DNA of 64,000 nt from an uncultured Collinsella sp. (GCA_958423535.1 CATZRJ010000001.1:43725-107724); one strand, 5' to 3'; positions 27,065 to 36,211 are shown, counted from the stretch's first letter. Numbers and translations are program-made. Notes: generated by a model not told the origin, from the letters alone.

Positions 27065-27109
27065 CTCATCCTCATCACATTTCGCATCGCTTTTTAAAGG
27101 AGGTCTTAC

Positions 27110-27562
27110 ATGGTTTACGTATGGGAATTCGAGTTCTTTGATTCGGACGGCATTGTCGATGCTGTGCCATGTGGCTCGCTGGGCGGAGGAGGAACGTTTG
27201 GTTCCGACCTAAACGACGCTGTCGAAAGCGCCGCTGATTTTCTCGCATGTATGGTCGACGATCACCTTATGGGCGGCGTCGATCTTCCCGCGCCGGACTT
27301 TGGACACCAGCCACAGCACGGCGGCAAGATTATCGCCGTGGCCGTCAGCCGCGAGCTCGCCGACATCCCCGCCGTCACCGCAGCGGATGCCGCGCGTATG
27401 CTCGGTGTTAGCTCAGCGCGGGTATCGCAACTGATAAATGCAGGAATGTTGGATTCTTGGAAGGACGGCACCAAGCGCATGGTATCCAAAACTTCCATCG
27501 AGGCACGACTCGCCGACGCACCAAAAGCAGGGCGCCCGAAAGAAATGCCTGTTGCCGTGTAA
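27110..27562 (+). CDS. hicB: HicB-like antitoxin with C-terminal helix-turn-helix
   Basis: A 150-residue protein. The N-terminus (MVYVWEFEFFDSDG...GSLGGGGTFGSDLNDAVESA) has the HicB pattern of strands, glycine turn and helix; the C-terminal part VTAADAARMLGVSSARVSQL (about residues 89-108) is a helix-turn-helix and would bind DNA. AAAGGAGG lies ahead of the ATG. It would neutralise HicA and repress the pair through the dyad before hicA. Toxin-first order is normal for hicAB. Confidence 0.85.
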   Translation: MVYVWEFEFFDSDGIVDAVPCGSLGGGGTFGSDLNDAVESAADFLACMVDDHLMGGVDLPAPDFGHQPQHGGKIIAVAVSRELADIPAVTAADAARMLGVSSARVSQLINAGMLDSWKDGTKRMVSKTSIEARLADAPKAGRPKEMPVAV

Positions 27563-27701
27563 AGAGACGTCTATGCATACCATTTTGACATATTGACCAT
27601 TGAGTTCTCTCGATTCGCGACGCACTGCGTCGCGAATCGAGCTGGACATATTGCCGCTGATTGCCACGCATCTCTAATCCGGAGTGCAAGAGGAGTTTTC
27701 C

Positions 27702-28619
27702 ATGACGGGCATCAATCAGGCCATCACCGAAAGCGCACCTAACGTGCGCTCTGCCGAGGACACGGCCGCACGACGCAAGAGCGATTCAGAGGGATTTCGG
27801 CTCATCTCGCCAGCGCCCCCTACAACGAAACGAAGACACACGTCGAAACCAGCGCTACGCGACTGCATCTATGGGCTTGCCGTCGGCGACGCGCTGGGCG
27901 TTCCCTACGAGTTCAGGCCTCGTGGCGCGTTCGAATGCACCAACATGATCGGCTACGGCACGCACGGACAGCCCGCGGGCACCTGGAGCGACGACACGTC
28001 CATGACGCTTGCCACTTGCGATTCGATTAGGGAGCTTGGGCACATCGACACCGCGGACATGCGCGACAAGTTCGTAGGCTGGATTGCCCGTGGCGAGTAT
28101 ACGATTGACGGCGTTTTCGATTACGGCGGCACGACCGCCCGCGCCCTGCACACCGGCAAAGGAGGCTCCGGCGAGCGCGACAACGGCAACGGTTCGCTCA
28201 TGCGCATCGCGCCCTTGGCGTTCACCGATGCGACAGACGAAGAGATCGGCGCGGTCTCCGCGATTACGCACGCCCACAGAACGTCGACCGACGCATGCGT
28301 CATATTTGTCGAGCTGATGAGAGACGTGCTGAACGACGCGCTCCCCTCGTGGGCGCTTCATTTGAAAGGCGTGCCAAAGCAGGAAATCAGATCAGGTGGC
28401 TTCGTGCGTGACACGCTTAAGGCAGCCACCTGGTGTTTCGTCAACACCAGCAGCTACGAACATTGTGTGCTTGCCGCCGTCAACCTGGGCGACGACACTG
28501 ACACCACCGCAGCCGTCGCAGGCGCCCTCGCCGGCACGGCATACGGTATCGATGCAATTCCACGGGAGTGGGTCGATACTCTACGAGGGAAGGATCTGAT
28601 TGAGAGCTGCCTGTTTTAG
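27702..28619 (+). CDS. ADP-ribosylglycohydrolase family protein
   Basis: A 305-residue DraG/ARH family protein that would remove ADP-ribose from a modified target. YGLAVGDALGVPYEF (about residues 57-71), TWSDDTSMTLA (near 98), NGNGSLMRIAP and NLGDDTDTTAAVAGALAG near the end carry the conserved aspartates that bind two metal ions. The N-terminal 45 residues are not part of the domain. The ATG at 27702 follows AGAGGAG. No ADP-ribosyltransferase partner is adjacent; it follows HicAB at a 139-base distance and precedes an IS110 element, in what looks like an accessory patch. Confidence 0.88.
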   Translation: MTGINQAITESAPNVRSAEDTAARRKSDSEGFRLISPAPPTTKRRHTSKPALRDCIYGLAVGDALGVPYEFRPRGAFECTNMIGYGTHGQPAGTWSDDTSMTLATCDSIRELGHIDTADMRDKFVGWIARGEYTIDGVFDYGGTTARALHTGKGGSGERDNGNGSLMRIAPLAFTDATDEEIGAVSAITHAHRTSTDACVIFVELMRDVLNDALPSWALHLKGVPKQEIRSGGFVRDTLKAATWCFVNTSSYEHCVLAAVNLGDDTDTTAAVAGALAGTAYGIDAIPREWVDTLRGKDLIESCLF

Positions 28620-28676
28620 GGCGCGTCTTCAACGAAAACAATGTCAGCCAACGCAAATGATTAAGGGACCGCATAA

Positions 28677-28811
28677 ATGATGATTACAGAATGCGCCGTC
28701 ATGGGTCCGTTCGTCACAGAGCAAAGCACCGTGGGGCTGTACACCGTGTTGGCATTCGAATCCCCGCAGCCGCAGAAAAGGGCCGGTCGCAGCCGGCCCT
28801 TTAGACATTAG
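28677..28811 (+). CDS. Possible 44-aa ORF of unknown function
   Basis: A short frame (MMITECAVMGPFVTEQSTVG...) with AAGGGA eight bases ahead of the first of two ATGs. Its end overlaps a terminator hairpin at 28777-28802, which argues against a real coding end. It could be the remains of a longer gene. I keep it only as a possibility. Confidence 0.25.
   Translation: MMITECAVMGPFVTEQSTVGLYTVLAFESPQPQKRAGRSRPFRH
28777..28802. terminator. GC-rich hairpin terminator
   Basis: aaagggccgg pairs perfectly with ccggcccttt around a six-base loop. It has A on one side and T on the other, so it may act in both directions. It lies downstream of the ADP-ribosylglycohydrolase gene. Confidence 0.8.
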
Positions 28812-29039
28812 CACCTGCGTTGCCCGCGTCTCCGAAGTTTAAGCGCTGAGGAGCGGGTTCCGCGGCACATCTTGATTTTACCCAGCGAGGCGGCTCTTTT
28901 GCGGCCACTCCACTGTTTATTTACATCTGGCACCCTCAAACAATCGGACGGCAGCCCCCGCTCCTGTGAGCTGCCCCATACCTCTGGCTTTCACGTTACT
29001 GCGTCAACCGGTACCGCCCATTACAGTCTGAAATAGGCC

Positions 29040-29275
29040 ATCGATAAATTTCGATGGCGAGCATTCGGCGCATTGCCTACGATACGGGCAAGCCCCGAGG
29101 GGCCGCCGATCGGGCGCCTCCGGATGGCCGTCTGCCCCTGCCCCGTAGAAGGCCCGGGGGGTGTTGCCGCCGGGGGCGCTCGCCGCTCCGGACGACTGAT
29201 AGGAAACTGCCGGGCGCAAGCGCCACGGCCAGGTAATGTGGGTGTCGCGGGGAGGGGTTCCGATCGGCCTACCGA
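29040..29275 (+). ncRNA. Candidate IS110 bridge RNA in the transposase leader
   Basis: About 235 bases between the presumed left end and the transposase contain no gene and several self-complementary GC-rich stretches (gggccgccgatcgggcgcc, ccccggggggtgttgccgcc). IS110-group elements carry a structured RNA in this position whose loops pair with the target and donor DNA. Position and length fit; the two guide loops have not been assigned. Confidence 0.4.
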
Positions 29276-29290
29276 TTGGAGGATACCACC

Positions 29291-30427
29291 GTGGCACCAA
29301 TTAGAATGCCGGAAGCCGTCATCGGGCTCGATGTCGGGAAATCGTCCCACTGGGCATGCGTCGCGACTCGAGATGGCGAGGTGCTGTTGAGCGCCCCCGT
29401 CGCGAACAGGGAGGACGACCTGGACTCGCTGTTCGGCCGCTTCCCCGATGCGCTCGTGGTCGTCGACCAGTCGCGCAACATAGGCGCCCTCGCGCTCGCC
29501 CGCGCCAGGGCGGCCGGAATGTCGGCGGCATACCTGCCGGGACTCGCGGCGCACGGGGCCGCCAGGCTCTTCGCCGGCGACGCCAAGACCGACGAGCGAG
29601 ACGCGATGGTCATCGCGAAGACGGCGCTTGGCATCCCCGACGCGCTCCTGCCGGTCGGAGACCCAGGTCCGACGATTGCGGCGGCGAGGGCGCTGGCCGC
29701 CCAGAGGAACTTCCTGACCTGCGAGAACACTAGGAATAAGAACCGGCTGCGCAGCATCCTGCTGGAATCGTGCCCCGCCTTCGAGGCGCTGGTCGACCTG
29801 TCCGACGGGCCCCAGCTGAGGCTCATGGCATCCCTCGGCGGGGCCTGGTCGGTAGCCGACGCCGGGCCCCGCAGGGCGGCGGCGCTCACGCGTGGGGCGG
29901 CGCGCGGTAAGATCGAGGCCCTCGTCCGCTCGACAACCTCCTCGACAAGGCCGGATGCGTCGGTCGTCGCCGCCGAGGACCGGGCGGTGAAACTGCTCGC
30001 GCGCAGGATATCCGAGAACTCGGCGGAGATCTCCGCCCTGCTCGAGGGCGACGATACTTACCGATGCCTCCTGACGGTGCCGGGCATCGGGCCCAAAACC
30101 GCTTCCGAGCTTGCGATCTCCATCGACATCGAAGACTTCCCCAGTCACGACAGGCTCGCGTCGTACTGCGGCCTGGCGCCGCGCAACCGCCAGTCGGGAA
30201 CCTCGATCTCCTCGGTGACGGCATCGCGCCAAGGCAACAAGAGGCTGAAGAACCTGCTCATATTCTCATGTAACTGCCTTACCCGGACAGAGGGGAGATG
30301 GGGCGACTACTACACCAGGTGCCGAGAGCGGGGCATGTCGCATGGCAAGGCGCTCAAGACGCTGGCGCGAAAGAGACTGAAGGTCATCTACGCGGTCATG
30401 CGAGACAGGGTGCCTTACGCAGCCTAG
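29291..30427 (+). CDS. IS110-family transposase (DEDD recombinase)
   Basis: A 378-residue IS110 transposase. The N-terminal RuvC-like DEDD domain begins AVIGLDVGKSSHWACVA and contains VVVDQS and DAKTDERDAMVIA. The C-terminal Transposase_20-like part has VPGIGPKTASELA, YCGLAPRNRQSGTSISS and GNKRLKNLL, where the serine of GTSISS is the conserved nucleophile candidate. The frame is intact, so the element may be active. The start is the GTG at 29291, eight bases after GGAGG. A GC-rich, non-coding leader precedes it. Confidence 0.93.
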   Translation: MAPIRMPEAVIGLDVGKSSHWACVATRDGEVLLSAPVANREDDLDSLFGRFPDALVVVDQSRNIGALALARARAAGMSAAYLPGLAAHGAARLFAGDAKTDERDAMVIAKTALGIPDALLPVGDPGPTIAAARALAAQRNFLTCENTRNKNRLRSILLESCPAFEALVDLSDGPQLRLMASLGGAWSVADAGPRRAAALTRGAARGKIEALVRSTTSSTRPDASVVAAEDRAVKLLARRISENSAEISALLEGDDTYRCLLTVPGIGPKTASELAISIDIEDFPSHDRLASYCGLAPRNRQSGTSISSVTASRQGNKRLKNLLIFSCNCLTRTEGRWGDYYTRCRERGMSHGKALKTLARKRLKVIYAVMRDRVPYAA

Positions 30428-30541
30428 CCGAAACGCACCGAGCAGACTGAAGCCCACCGGCCTAATGGCTTGGCGTCAGCATGCCGCGATTCGGTCGCAC
30501 GGAGAGCATTTCCCAGTTGACAAAACTATAGGAACACCCCC

Positions 30542-31879
30542 CTACTTCCCAAATAGCGCACCCAGCAGGCCCTTGCGCTTGGGCTTTTCCTCTCGGTAGG
30601 AGCCCTCGGCCACCGCTGCCACCTGGCGCGGTTGCTCGCCGCCTCCACGGCGCACGATCTGGTACAGGAAGGGCGATTTAACGTATTTGACCTCGATGGG
30701 CGTGGCATGCACAGTGCTTTCTCCGGACAGATGCAGGCTCGGGTTGAGCGGCGCCACCACATGCGTCTCGCGCTTGTCGCTAAACACTACCGCTGCCGCA
30801 CGACCCGTCTGGCCGTTTACAGCAATGCGCACCTGCTCGCCATCGCGGCCGTCCGTCGCCGGACGATCGACAAAGTAGACCGGCACCATCACTAGGCCGT
30901 CCTTATGCTTGCGGGCCTTGCGCGCCCAGGTGCGGATGCTCTTTTTATTGAGCCCCAGCACCGCCTCGGCATCGTTGCCCGCAATGTCGAGCGCCAGCTT
31001 ATCAATGACCACCTGGTCCTTGGTAGACGCATCGACGGAGACAACGCGGAAGTCACCTTCCTGCATGGCCGGGTCAAACGGCCCAACCTTGGCAAAGTCC
31101 CACGGCTCCAGAATGCCCATAAGGCGAACGTCCAGGTAATTTGCTCTGGGATACGCCCAGTCGAGCACCTCGTAGTACACCAGGGTCTCCTTGCTCAGTC
31201 CCTTGCCCGGGAAGGACACCATCATGCGCAAGTCCGCAAGCGCCATGGGAAAGTAGAAGAGCATCGTGTCATTTTGAATCGCGTCTTCCACGTCGTGCCC
31301 GGCAAAGGCGTCGGGATACTGACGCACCAGCTGCAGCGCGTTGGCACGTGCCTGCTGTGGCGAGATTTCGCAGGGAATGCCCTGCTCAGGCACGTACTCG
31401 GCACCAACGCCCAAGGTCAAGCGTTTGCTAAACGTACCGGGTTTGAGCAGGTCAGCAACGCCAATCTTATTGCCGCAGGACGGGCACTCAAACACGCGCT
31501 GGGTCGATGACCCCTCAAAGGACGCACCGCAGAAGGGGCACGGAATGCTCACGTGCGCTGCCTCTTGAAACTCCTGCGCCGTGCCGCGGTCCTCCCACAG
31601 CAGATGCTCCAGAACCGACTGGTTGCGCCAGTACGCATTAAAGAAATACCAGTCAGGGTCCACCGGGCGCTCGAGTTGCGACACGTGGGTGAGCTTAAGC
31701 AGCCCATCGACAACCGTCAGCGGCGCATGGCGAATGCCCAGGGCGCTCTTGGGCTCCCCCGCATCGGCCTGCCACGGGATGACCGTGCCGCAATAGGCGC
31801 ACTCAAAGCTGCGTTTAGCCTGGTGTGAGTACATAGGGCCGCCGCAGTTTTGGCATTTAATGGCAAACATCTCGTCCAT
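30542..31879 (-). CDS. Zinc-ribbon protein of unknown function
   Basis: A 445-residue cytosolic-looking protein. It starts with CQNCGG and CAYCGT (Cys pairs at about residues 10-13 and 27-30), and a second zinc-ribbon has CPFC and CPSC near residues 114-138. The middle forms an alpha/beta domain with no motif I can name, and the end is basic (EEKPKRKGLLGALFGK). A long GAGGACG-type ribosome site (GGAGG) precedes the ATG at 31879. Proteins with this layout are common in Actinobacteria and have been linked to TerY or double zinc-ribbon families, but I cannot give a function. The IS110 element lies directly beyond its stop. Confidence 0.75.
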   Translation of the reverse strand: MDEMFAIKCQNCGGPMYSHQAKRSFECAYCGTVIPWQADAGEPKSALGIRHAPLTVVDGLLKLTHVSQLERPVDPDWYFFNAYWRNQSVLEHLLWEDRGTAQEFQEAAHVSIPCPFCGASFEGSSTQRVFECPSCGNKIGVADLLKPGTFSKRLTLGVGAEYVPEQGIPCEISPQQARANALQLVRQYPDAFAGHDVEDAIQNDTMLFYFPMALADLRMMVSFPGKGLSKETLVYYEVLDWAYPRANYLDVRLMGILEPWDFAKVGPFDPAMQEGDFRVVSVDASTKDQVVIDKLALDIAGNDAEAVLGLNKKSIRTWARKARKHKDGLVMVPVYFVDRPATDGRDGEQVRIAVNGQTGRAAAVVFSDKRETHVVAPLNPSLHLSGESTVHATPIEVKYVKSPFLYQIVRRGGGEQPRQVAAVAEGSYREEKPKRKGLLGALFGK

Positions 31880-32097
31880 GGATACGTCCTCCTTTGCACA
31901 GGGGCTGTCGACATTAAGTATGTCGGGCAGGCAGGCACATGCCCATACCCATGTGGCCCAAAATGGAGCACACGGTCGGACAAGAAGCCCTGCCTGTTAG
32001 CTCCAGCAGCCCATTGCTGCATTTTCTGAGCATCGGTGCACGGTGCGCCCATGCGGACCACACTGTCCCCTTAAACGAGGATGCGAGGAGATACGCT

Positions 32098-32184
32098 ATG
32101 CTATTTGTAAATCGGCTGGTACATACACTTGTTCCCGGCAGCGAGGGCAAGCCGGTCGATACAACTTGTCGCTCCAACCAATAA
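32098..32184 (+). pseudogene. Truncated duplicate of the CDF transporter 5' end (28 codons)
   Basis: The frame MLFVNRLVHTLVPGSEGKPV continues to DTTCRSNQ and stops at 32182-32184. It matches the first 26 codons of the CDF gene at 33873 with a few changes. The match extends upstream: 32011-32178 and 33786-33953 align without gaps at an offset of 1,775 bases. It even retains a ribosome site (GAGGAG), so a 28-residue peptide may still be made. Confidence 0.85.
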
Positions 32185-32219
32185 AGTCCCAAGCCGGCGT
32201 GGCGGCCGGACCTTATTCG

Positions 32220-33611
32220 CTACTTGCGGGCATCTCCAACGTAGCGCTTAAACTTGCGAATCTGGTTCATGTTTGTGATCCATCCCCAGAGCCTGTGCTC
32301 AAGCGTGTCCGCTTTACACAGAACGGGCGACTCATCCGCCTTGTCCGAAAGCGCATAGTCCTTATCGGCACAAGAAGCGGCATAGCGCTTGATGACGGCA
32401 TCGGGAACCATCTTGAACGTAAATGCGCGCGACGCATGGGAGGGCTCGCCCTGGGTACCATACGTTGCCGTCAGCTTCGTGCCAAGGCATGCGGGGGCAA
32501 TCCAGTGATCGACCATAACGCGCGGCAGATCGATACCTGCGAGCGAAAGGTACCACGAGTTGCGCCCCAGGCGGGCATTGACCTCAAGGAAACGATACGA
32601 GCCGTCACGAGAGTCGTGCATAACGTCAAAGTTGGCAAATCCCGTATAGTTGACCTTCTCGAGGAAGCGCTTCGCATCGTTCAGAAGATTGACCTTCCAT
32701 GCGGGCATCTCCGTATCGCCCACGATCACGACCGGGTTACCGATGGCAGAGGGCGCGTGGTCCTGCAGCAGCACGTGACCCAGGACAGAGAACTCAACCT
32801 TGCCCTTCCAGGCAAAACAGGTAATGGAATAGAGCGACTCATCGAATCCGGGAATCATATCCTGAACCAGCAGGTCTTTGTCGTAGCACGAAGAACGAAG
32901 CGCCGAGTAGACGCGGGCGAGTTCCTCCGCGGAGTCAACCGTCATGACCTTTGCCTTGCCGTCAAATTCGACATAATGCCAAGCAGCAGAATTCGAGGGT
33001 TTGGCAATGACCGGGAAGCTAAATGGGCAGGCATACGGGTCAACGGCCTCGACCGACTCGTCGCAAGGCATGGCATAGGTACCTGGATGGGCGATGCCCA
33101 GCTCGTCGCAAATGCCCTGGAAGATACCTTTTTGCGTAATGGAATCAAACGTGTCGTAGTCGCAGTACGGCGTAGTAAAGCCCCAAGAGCGCAGCAGCTC
33201 CGCATTGCGAGCAAACGTGCGGGCATACCAGTCGCCCGTACCCAAAACGTGAAGCATCGGGTCACAGGGAGCAACGGCATCCGAGACGGCCTTGAGGGCG
33301 CCGAGCAGCGTAGGCTCGTCATCGGTACCGTGAACATACATGATCTCGGCGAATTTGGTCGTCGTCACGATCTTGACGTTCTCCGCGATTAGAACAAGCG
33401 GCCTCACGCCATAGGACTCAAAAAACATGCGGCCCATCGAGTAGATAAACAGGTCGCCGCCAACAAGCACGGGAGCAAGCGGTCGCGCGAACGTCTCGCC
33501 CGTCGCGGACGATGTCGCTCCCGCGTTGCCCTTGCACCAGCTGCGGAGCTTGTCAACCTGGTCATCGGTCAGCTCGTATCCGTTGATTTCAGGCGTAGCA
33601 CTCGTCGCCAT
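32220..33611 (-). CDS. ATP-grasp carboxylate-amine ligase, D-aspartate ligase-like
   Basis: A 463-residue ATP-grasp protein. FPVIAKPSNSAAWHYVEFDG (about residues 190-209) contains the ATP-binding lysine strand, LVQDMIPGFDESLYS follows, and NARLGRNSWYLSLAGI near residue 340 carries the metal-binding Asn/Glu. These features resemble the D-aspartate ligase (Asl) group that adds D-Asp to the peptidoglycan bridge, and other carboxylate-amine ligases. The precise acceptor is not certain. AAGGGGAGCT precedes the ATG. It lies between the two halves of a 168-bp duplication and is transcribed opposite to the CDF gene. Confidence 0.75.
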   Translation of the reverse strand: MATSATPEINGYELTDDQVDKLRSWCKGNAGATSSATGETFARPLAPVLVGGDLFIYSMGRMFFESYGVRPLVLIAENVKIVTTTKFAEIMYVHGTDDEPTLLGALKAVSDAVAPCDPMLHVLGTGDWYARTFARNAELLRSWGFTTPYCDYDTFDSITQKGIFQGICDELGIAHPGTYAMPCDESVEAVDPYACPFSFPVIAKPSNSAAWHYVEFDGKAKVMTVDSAEELARVYSALRSSCYDKDLLVQDMIPGFDESLYSITCFAWKGKVEFSVLGHVLLQDHAPSAIGNPVVIVGDTEMPAWKVNLLNDAKRFLEKVNYTGFANFDVMHDSRDGSYRFLEVNARLGRNSWYLSLAGIDLPRVMVDHWIAPACLGTKLTATYGTQGEPSHASRAFTFKMVPDAVIKRYAASCADKDYALSDKADESPVLCKADTLEHRLWGWITNMNQIRKFKRYVGDARK

Positions 33612-33872
33612 AGCTCCCCTTCCAATTTATCCGCGGCGCACGGTTTGCACATGCGGCACGGCTGTAGTCATAACTAGTGGAAATGGTAGCGCAGAAACGC
33701 GTCCCGCCTATCGACGAGTCGGGGAAACCACACTCGCCGGGCGATACGCCCTGCTCACCCCACGTCGCCCGTTAACGCGGGCAGACCATTGCTGCATTTT
33801 CTAAGCTTCGACACGCAGCGCGCCCGCGCAAGCTACACTATCCCCTTAACCATGATTGTTAGGACGACCGCT

Positions 33873-35054
33873 ATGCTATTTGTAAATCGGCTGGTACATA
33901 CGCTTGTTCCCGGCAGCGAAAGCGAGCCGATCGATACAACTTGTCGCACCAACGCGGGCTTTGTCGCAAGCCTCATTTGCATTGGCCTCAACATTGCCCT
34001 GTGCCTAGCCAAGGGCATCGCGGGTCTGCTCGCCGGCTCTGTCTCGCTTATCGCCGACGCCTTCAACAACCTCTCCGATGCCTCGAGCAACATCGTGAGC
34101 CTGCTCGGATTCCGACTTGCCAGCCGCCCTGCCGACGAAGGCCACCCCTATGGCCACGGCCGCTACGAATACCTCGCCGGTCTGGTTGTCGCCGTCCTCG
34201 TTTGTGCTGTCGGCATCAATCTGGTGCTCGAGTCCGTTACCAAGATCATCAAGCCCTCCACCACCGCTTACACGCTCGTTTCCCTTGCGGCACTGGCTAC
34301 ATCCATGCTCGTTAAGCTCTGGATGGCCGCGTTCAACCGCACGTTGGGTGATCGCATCGACTCGGAGACGCTCATCGCCACGGCACAGGACTCCAAGAAT
34401 GACGTCATCACCTCGGGCTCGGTCTTGGCGGCGGCGCTTATTTCGCAAGCGACCGGCTTTGATCTCGACGGCTGGGCAGGCCTGGGCGTGGGCATTTTCA
34501 TCTGCATCAGCGGCATGGGCCTGGTGCGCAACGCCATCAGCCCGCTGTTGGGGCAAGCGCCCGACCCCAAGCTCGTCCAGGAAATCCGCGACAGGATCAT
34601 GTCGTACCCCCAGGTTCTGGGCACGCACGACCTCATGGTGCACGACTACGGCCCCGGCCGTCAGTTTGCCAGCGCACACGTCGAAATGCCCGGCGAGGGC
34701 GATGCCTTTGAGCACCACGAGATTCTGGACACCATCGAGCACGACATCAAGCATCAGATGGGCATCGACATCACGCTGCACTGCGACCCCATTGCAACAA
34801 CCGGTGACGACCTGCGCGGCTGGGTCAAGCGCGGCGTAGCGCAGATCGACCCCGCGCTTTCCATCCACGACCTGCACGAGCACGACGGCTTTGTTTCGTT
34901 TGACCTGGTGCGTCCCGACGGCTTTGACATATCCGACGAGGAGCTACTGGAGCTCGTCACGCGCATCGTGCACGAGCGCCGGCCCGATGCATCATGCGTC
35001 GTTACGTTTGACTCGGGCTTTAGCTCGCCCGACCGTCCGGCAGAGCAGCTGTAG
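33873..35054 (+). CDS. Cation diffusion facilitator (CDF) family transporter
   Basis: A 393-residue CDF exporter (zinc, iron or manganese class). DAFNNLSDASSN (near residue 74) and HPYGHGRYE (near 92) are the metal-binding signatures of helix 2 and the cytosolic loop. Five or six hydrophobic helices span about residues 35-230, and a long cytoplasmic ferredoxin-like tail (HDLMVHDYGPG and a second acidic region) follows. I chose the ATG at 33873: AGGA lies eight bases ahead, and the duplicated fragment at 32098 starts at the same place. Metal specificity cannot be told from sequence alone. Confidence 0.88.
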   Translation: MLFVNRLVHTLVPGSESEPIDTTCRTNAGFVASLICIGLNIALCLAKGIAGLLAGSVSLIADAFNNLSDASSNIVSLLGFRLASRPADEGHPYGHGRYEYLAGLVVAVLVCAVGINLVLESVTKIIKPSTTAYTLVSLAALATSMLVKLWMAAFNRTLGDRIDSETLIATAQDSKNDVITSGSVLAAALISQATGFDLDGWAGLGVGIFICISGMGLVRNAISPLLGQAPDPKLVQEIRDRIMSYPQVLGTHDLMVHDYGPGRQFASAHVEMPGEGDAFEHHEILDTIEHDIKHQMGIDITLHCDPIATTGDDLRGWVKRGVAQIDPALSIHDLHEHDGFVSFDLVRPDGFDISDEELLELVTRIVHERRPDASCVVTFDSGFSSPDRPAEQL

Positions 35055-35066
35055 CCCGCTTAACAG

Positions 35067-36074
35067 CTAGTTACCCTGTGCGCCCGAAATGCCGTTTTGT
35101 AGGGCGTTCCAGGCATCCGTCGCCATGTCTCCCAAGTTCTGCGCGGTATCACCCAGGTTTTGTGCCGTATCGCCCAGCTCTTGCGCTTTGTCTCCCAACT
35201 CCTGCGCCTTGTTGCTCAAATCCTCCAACGTATTGGAGCTCGAGCTGTCGGTACCGCTTTGGCCGCCGGACGAGTTGCCATAGCTGTTCTTGTGCGTGAG
35301 CTGAATCTCCAGGTTGCCGTTGTCGTTATAGTAGGCATTCGTAACAACCCAGTTGGAATCGATGACGGGCGTTGAGCCATCGTCGGTCAGGATCACGGCG
35401 TTCGAAAGGTCGGCTCCGCGCGACTTGAGGAGCTTCTTGGCGTTGGACCAGTGCTGTCCCGGGATATCGCTCAGGTCGACGGCAGCAGACTGGGTGGTCT
35501 CGGCCTGCTCGGTCGTGGCATCGGTCGTGGCGCCCCGCTTGTTGACCATGCCCGACACGATGGCGAACACGACCGACAAGGCAAAGAAGATCGCCAACAC
35601 AATCAGGATTTTCTTGACCACGCTCGACGAACGCGACGGTGCCCTCTCCTCGTCCTCACCATACTGCGGAATCGATTTGGGATACTCGCGATACGGCTGG
35701 CGCGCATGCGGATCGCGCGACTCATAACGAGACTGGACCTGCGCCGTACGCGGCATATACGTCGTCTGCTGAGGCTGCGGAATGGGATTATGCGGCAGGT
35801 TATCATAGGGATTCGGCGTCGAGTCGGCATAAGAATCCTGCGGCGCGTAATCAAACGGGTCCGGAGCCGCGTTGCCATAGGGGCCCTGCGAAGATGCAGC
35901 GTAAGAATCCTGCGCCGTGTCGCCATAGCCCATAACCCGGGTAGGCTCGGCAGAAGGCTGCATCGCGGCGGGGTCGGTATAACCGGGGTTGGGAACAACG
36001 CGGGTCGCATCGGCGCTGCCGCCAGCCTGCGCGGAGCCATATCCGCCCATCACGGTCGTCTTGTCCTGGTCCAT
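35067..36074 (-). CDS. Membrane protein with PASTA-like domain and heptad repeats
   Basis: A 335-residue protein. An N-terminal region rich in Tyr, Gln, Pro and Asp (about 1-145) is followed by one membrane helix (about 150-172, IVLAIFFALSVVFAIV), then an external part. LSDIPGQHWSNAKKLLKSRG and the strands after it resemble a PASTA domain, which senses muropeptides. The C-terminal part has heptads KAQELGD, KAQELGD, TAQNLGD, TAQNLGD encoded by 21-bp repeats, likely a short coiled coil. The start at 36074 follows AAAGGAAAC. Its function is unknown; the layout is like regulators or receptors of cell-wall synthesis. Confidence 0.65.
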   Translation of the reverse strand: MDQDKTTVMGGYGSAQAGGSADATRVVPNPGYTDPAAMQPSAEPTRVMGYGDTAQDSYAASSQGPYGNAAPDPFDYAPQDSYADSTPNPYDNLPHNPIPQPQQTTYMPRTAQVQSRYESRDPHARQPYREYPKSIPQYGEDEERAPSRSSSVVKKILIVLAIFFALSVVFAIVSGMVNKRGATTDATTEQAETTQSAAVDLSDIPGQHWSNAKKLLKSRGADLSNAVILTDDGSTPVIDSNWVVTNAYYNDNGNLEIQLTHKNSYGNSSGGQSGTDSSSSNTLEDLSNKAQELGDKAQELGDTAQNLGDTAQNLGDMATDAWNALQNGISGAQGN

Positions 36075-36211
36075 GCAATGTTTCCTTTCCGTCGCCCGCA
36101 AGCATCAAGTTATCCATGCATTCTACCCGCGCAAAAGCCTATGATGGGCAATGGCCGTCGGTATCTACAAGACATGCGCGGCTGACGGTCACAAGCGAAT
36201 CGAGGAACGTC

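Larger units (their letters stand above)
28985..30535 (+). mobile_element. IS110-family insertion sequence (borders approximate)
   Basis: The element consists of a long untranslated leader, the transposase and a short 3' tail. IS110 elements have no long terminal inverted repeats, so the ends cannot be set by eye. The right end probably lies near gttgacaaaactatagg (about 30517-30534), directly beside the stop of the next gene; a TTGACA box at the right end fits the junction promoter known for circular IS110 forms. The left end lies somewhere between the terminator at 28802 and the structured leader. Base composition of this stretch is more GC-rich than the preceding accessory genes. Confidence 0.55.

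Noticed and set aside
29021..30232. A 403-codon minus-strand frame across the IS110 transposase
   Set aside because: Arginine-rich shadow of the transposase and its leader.
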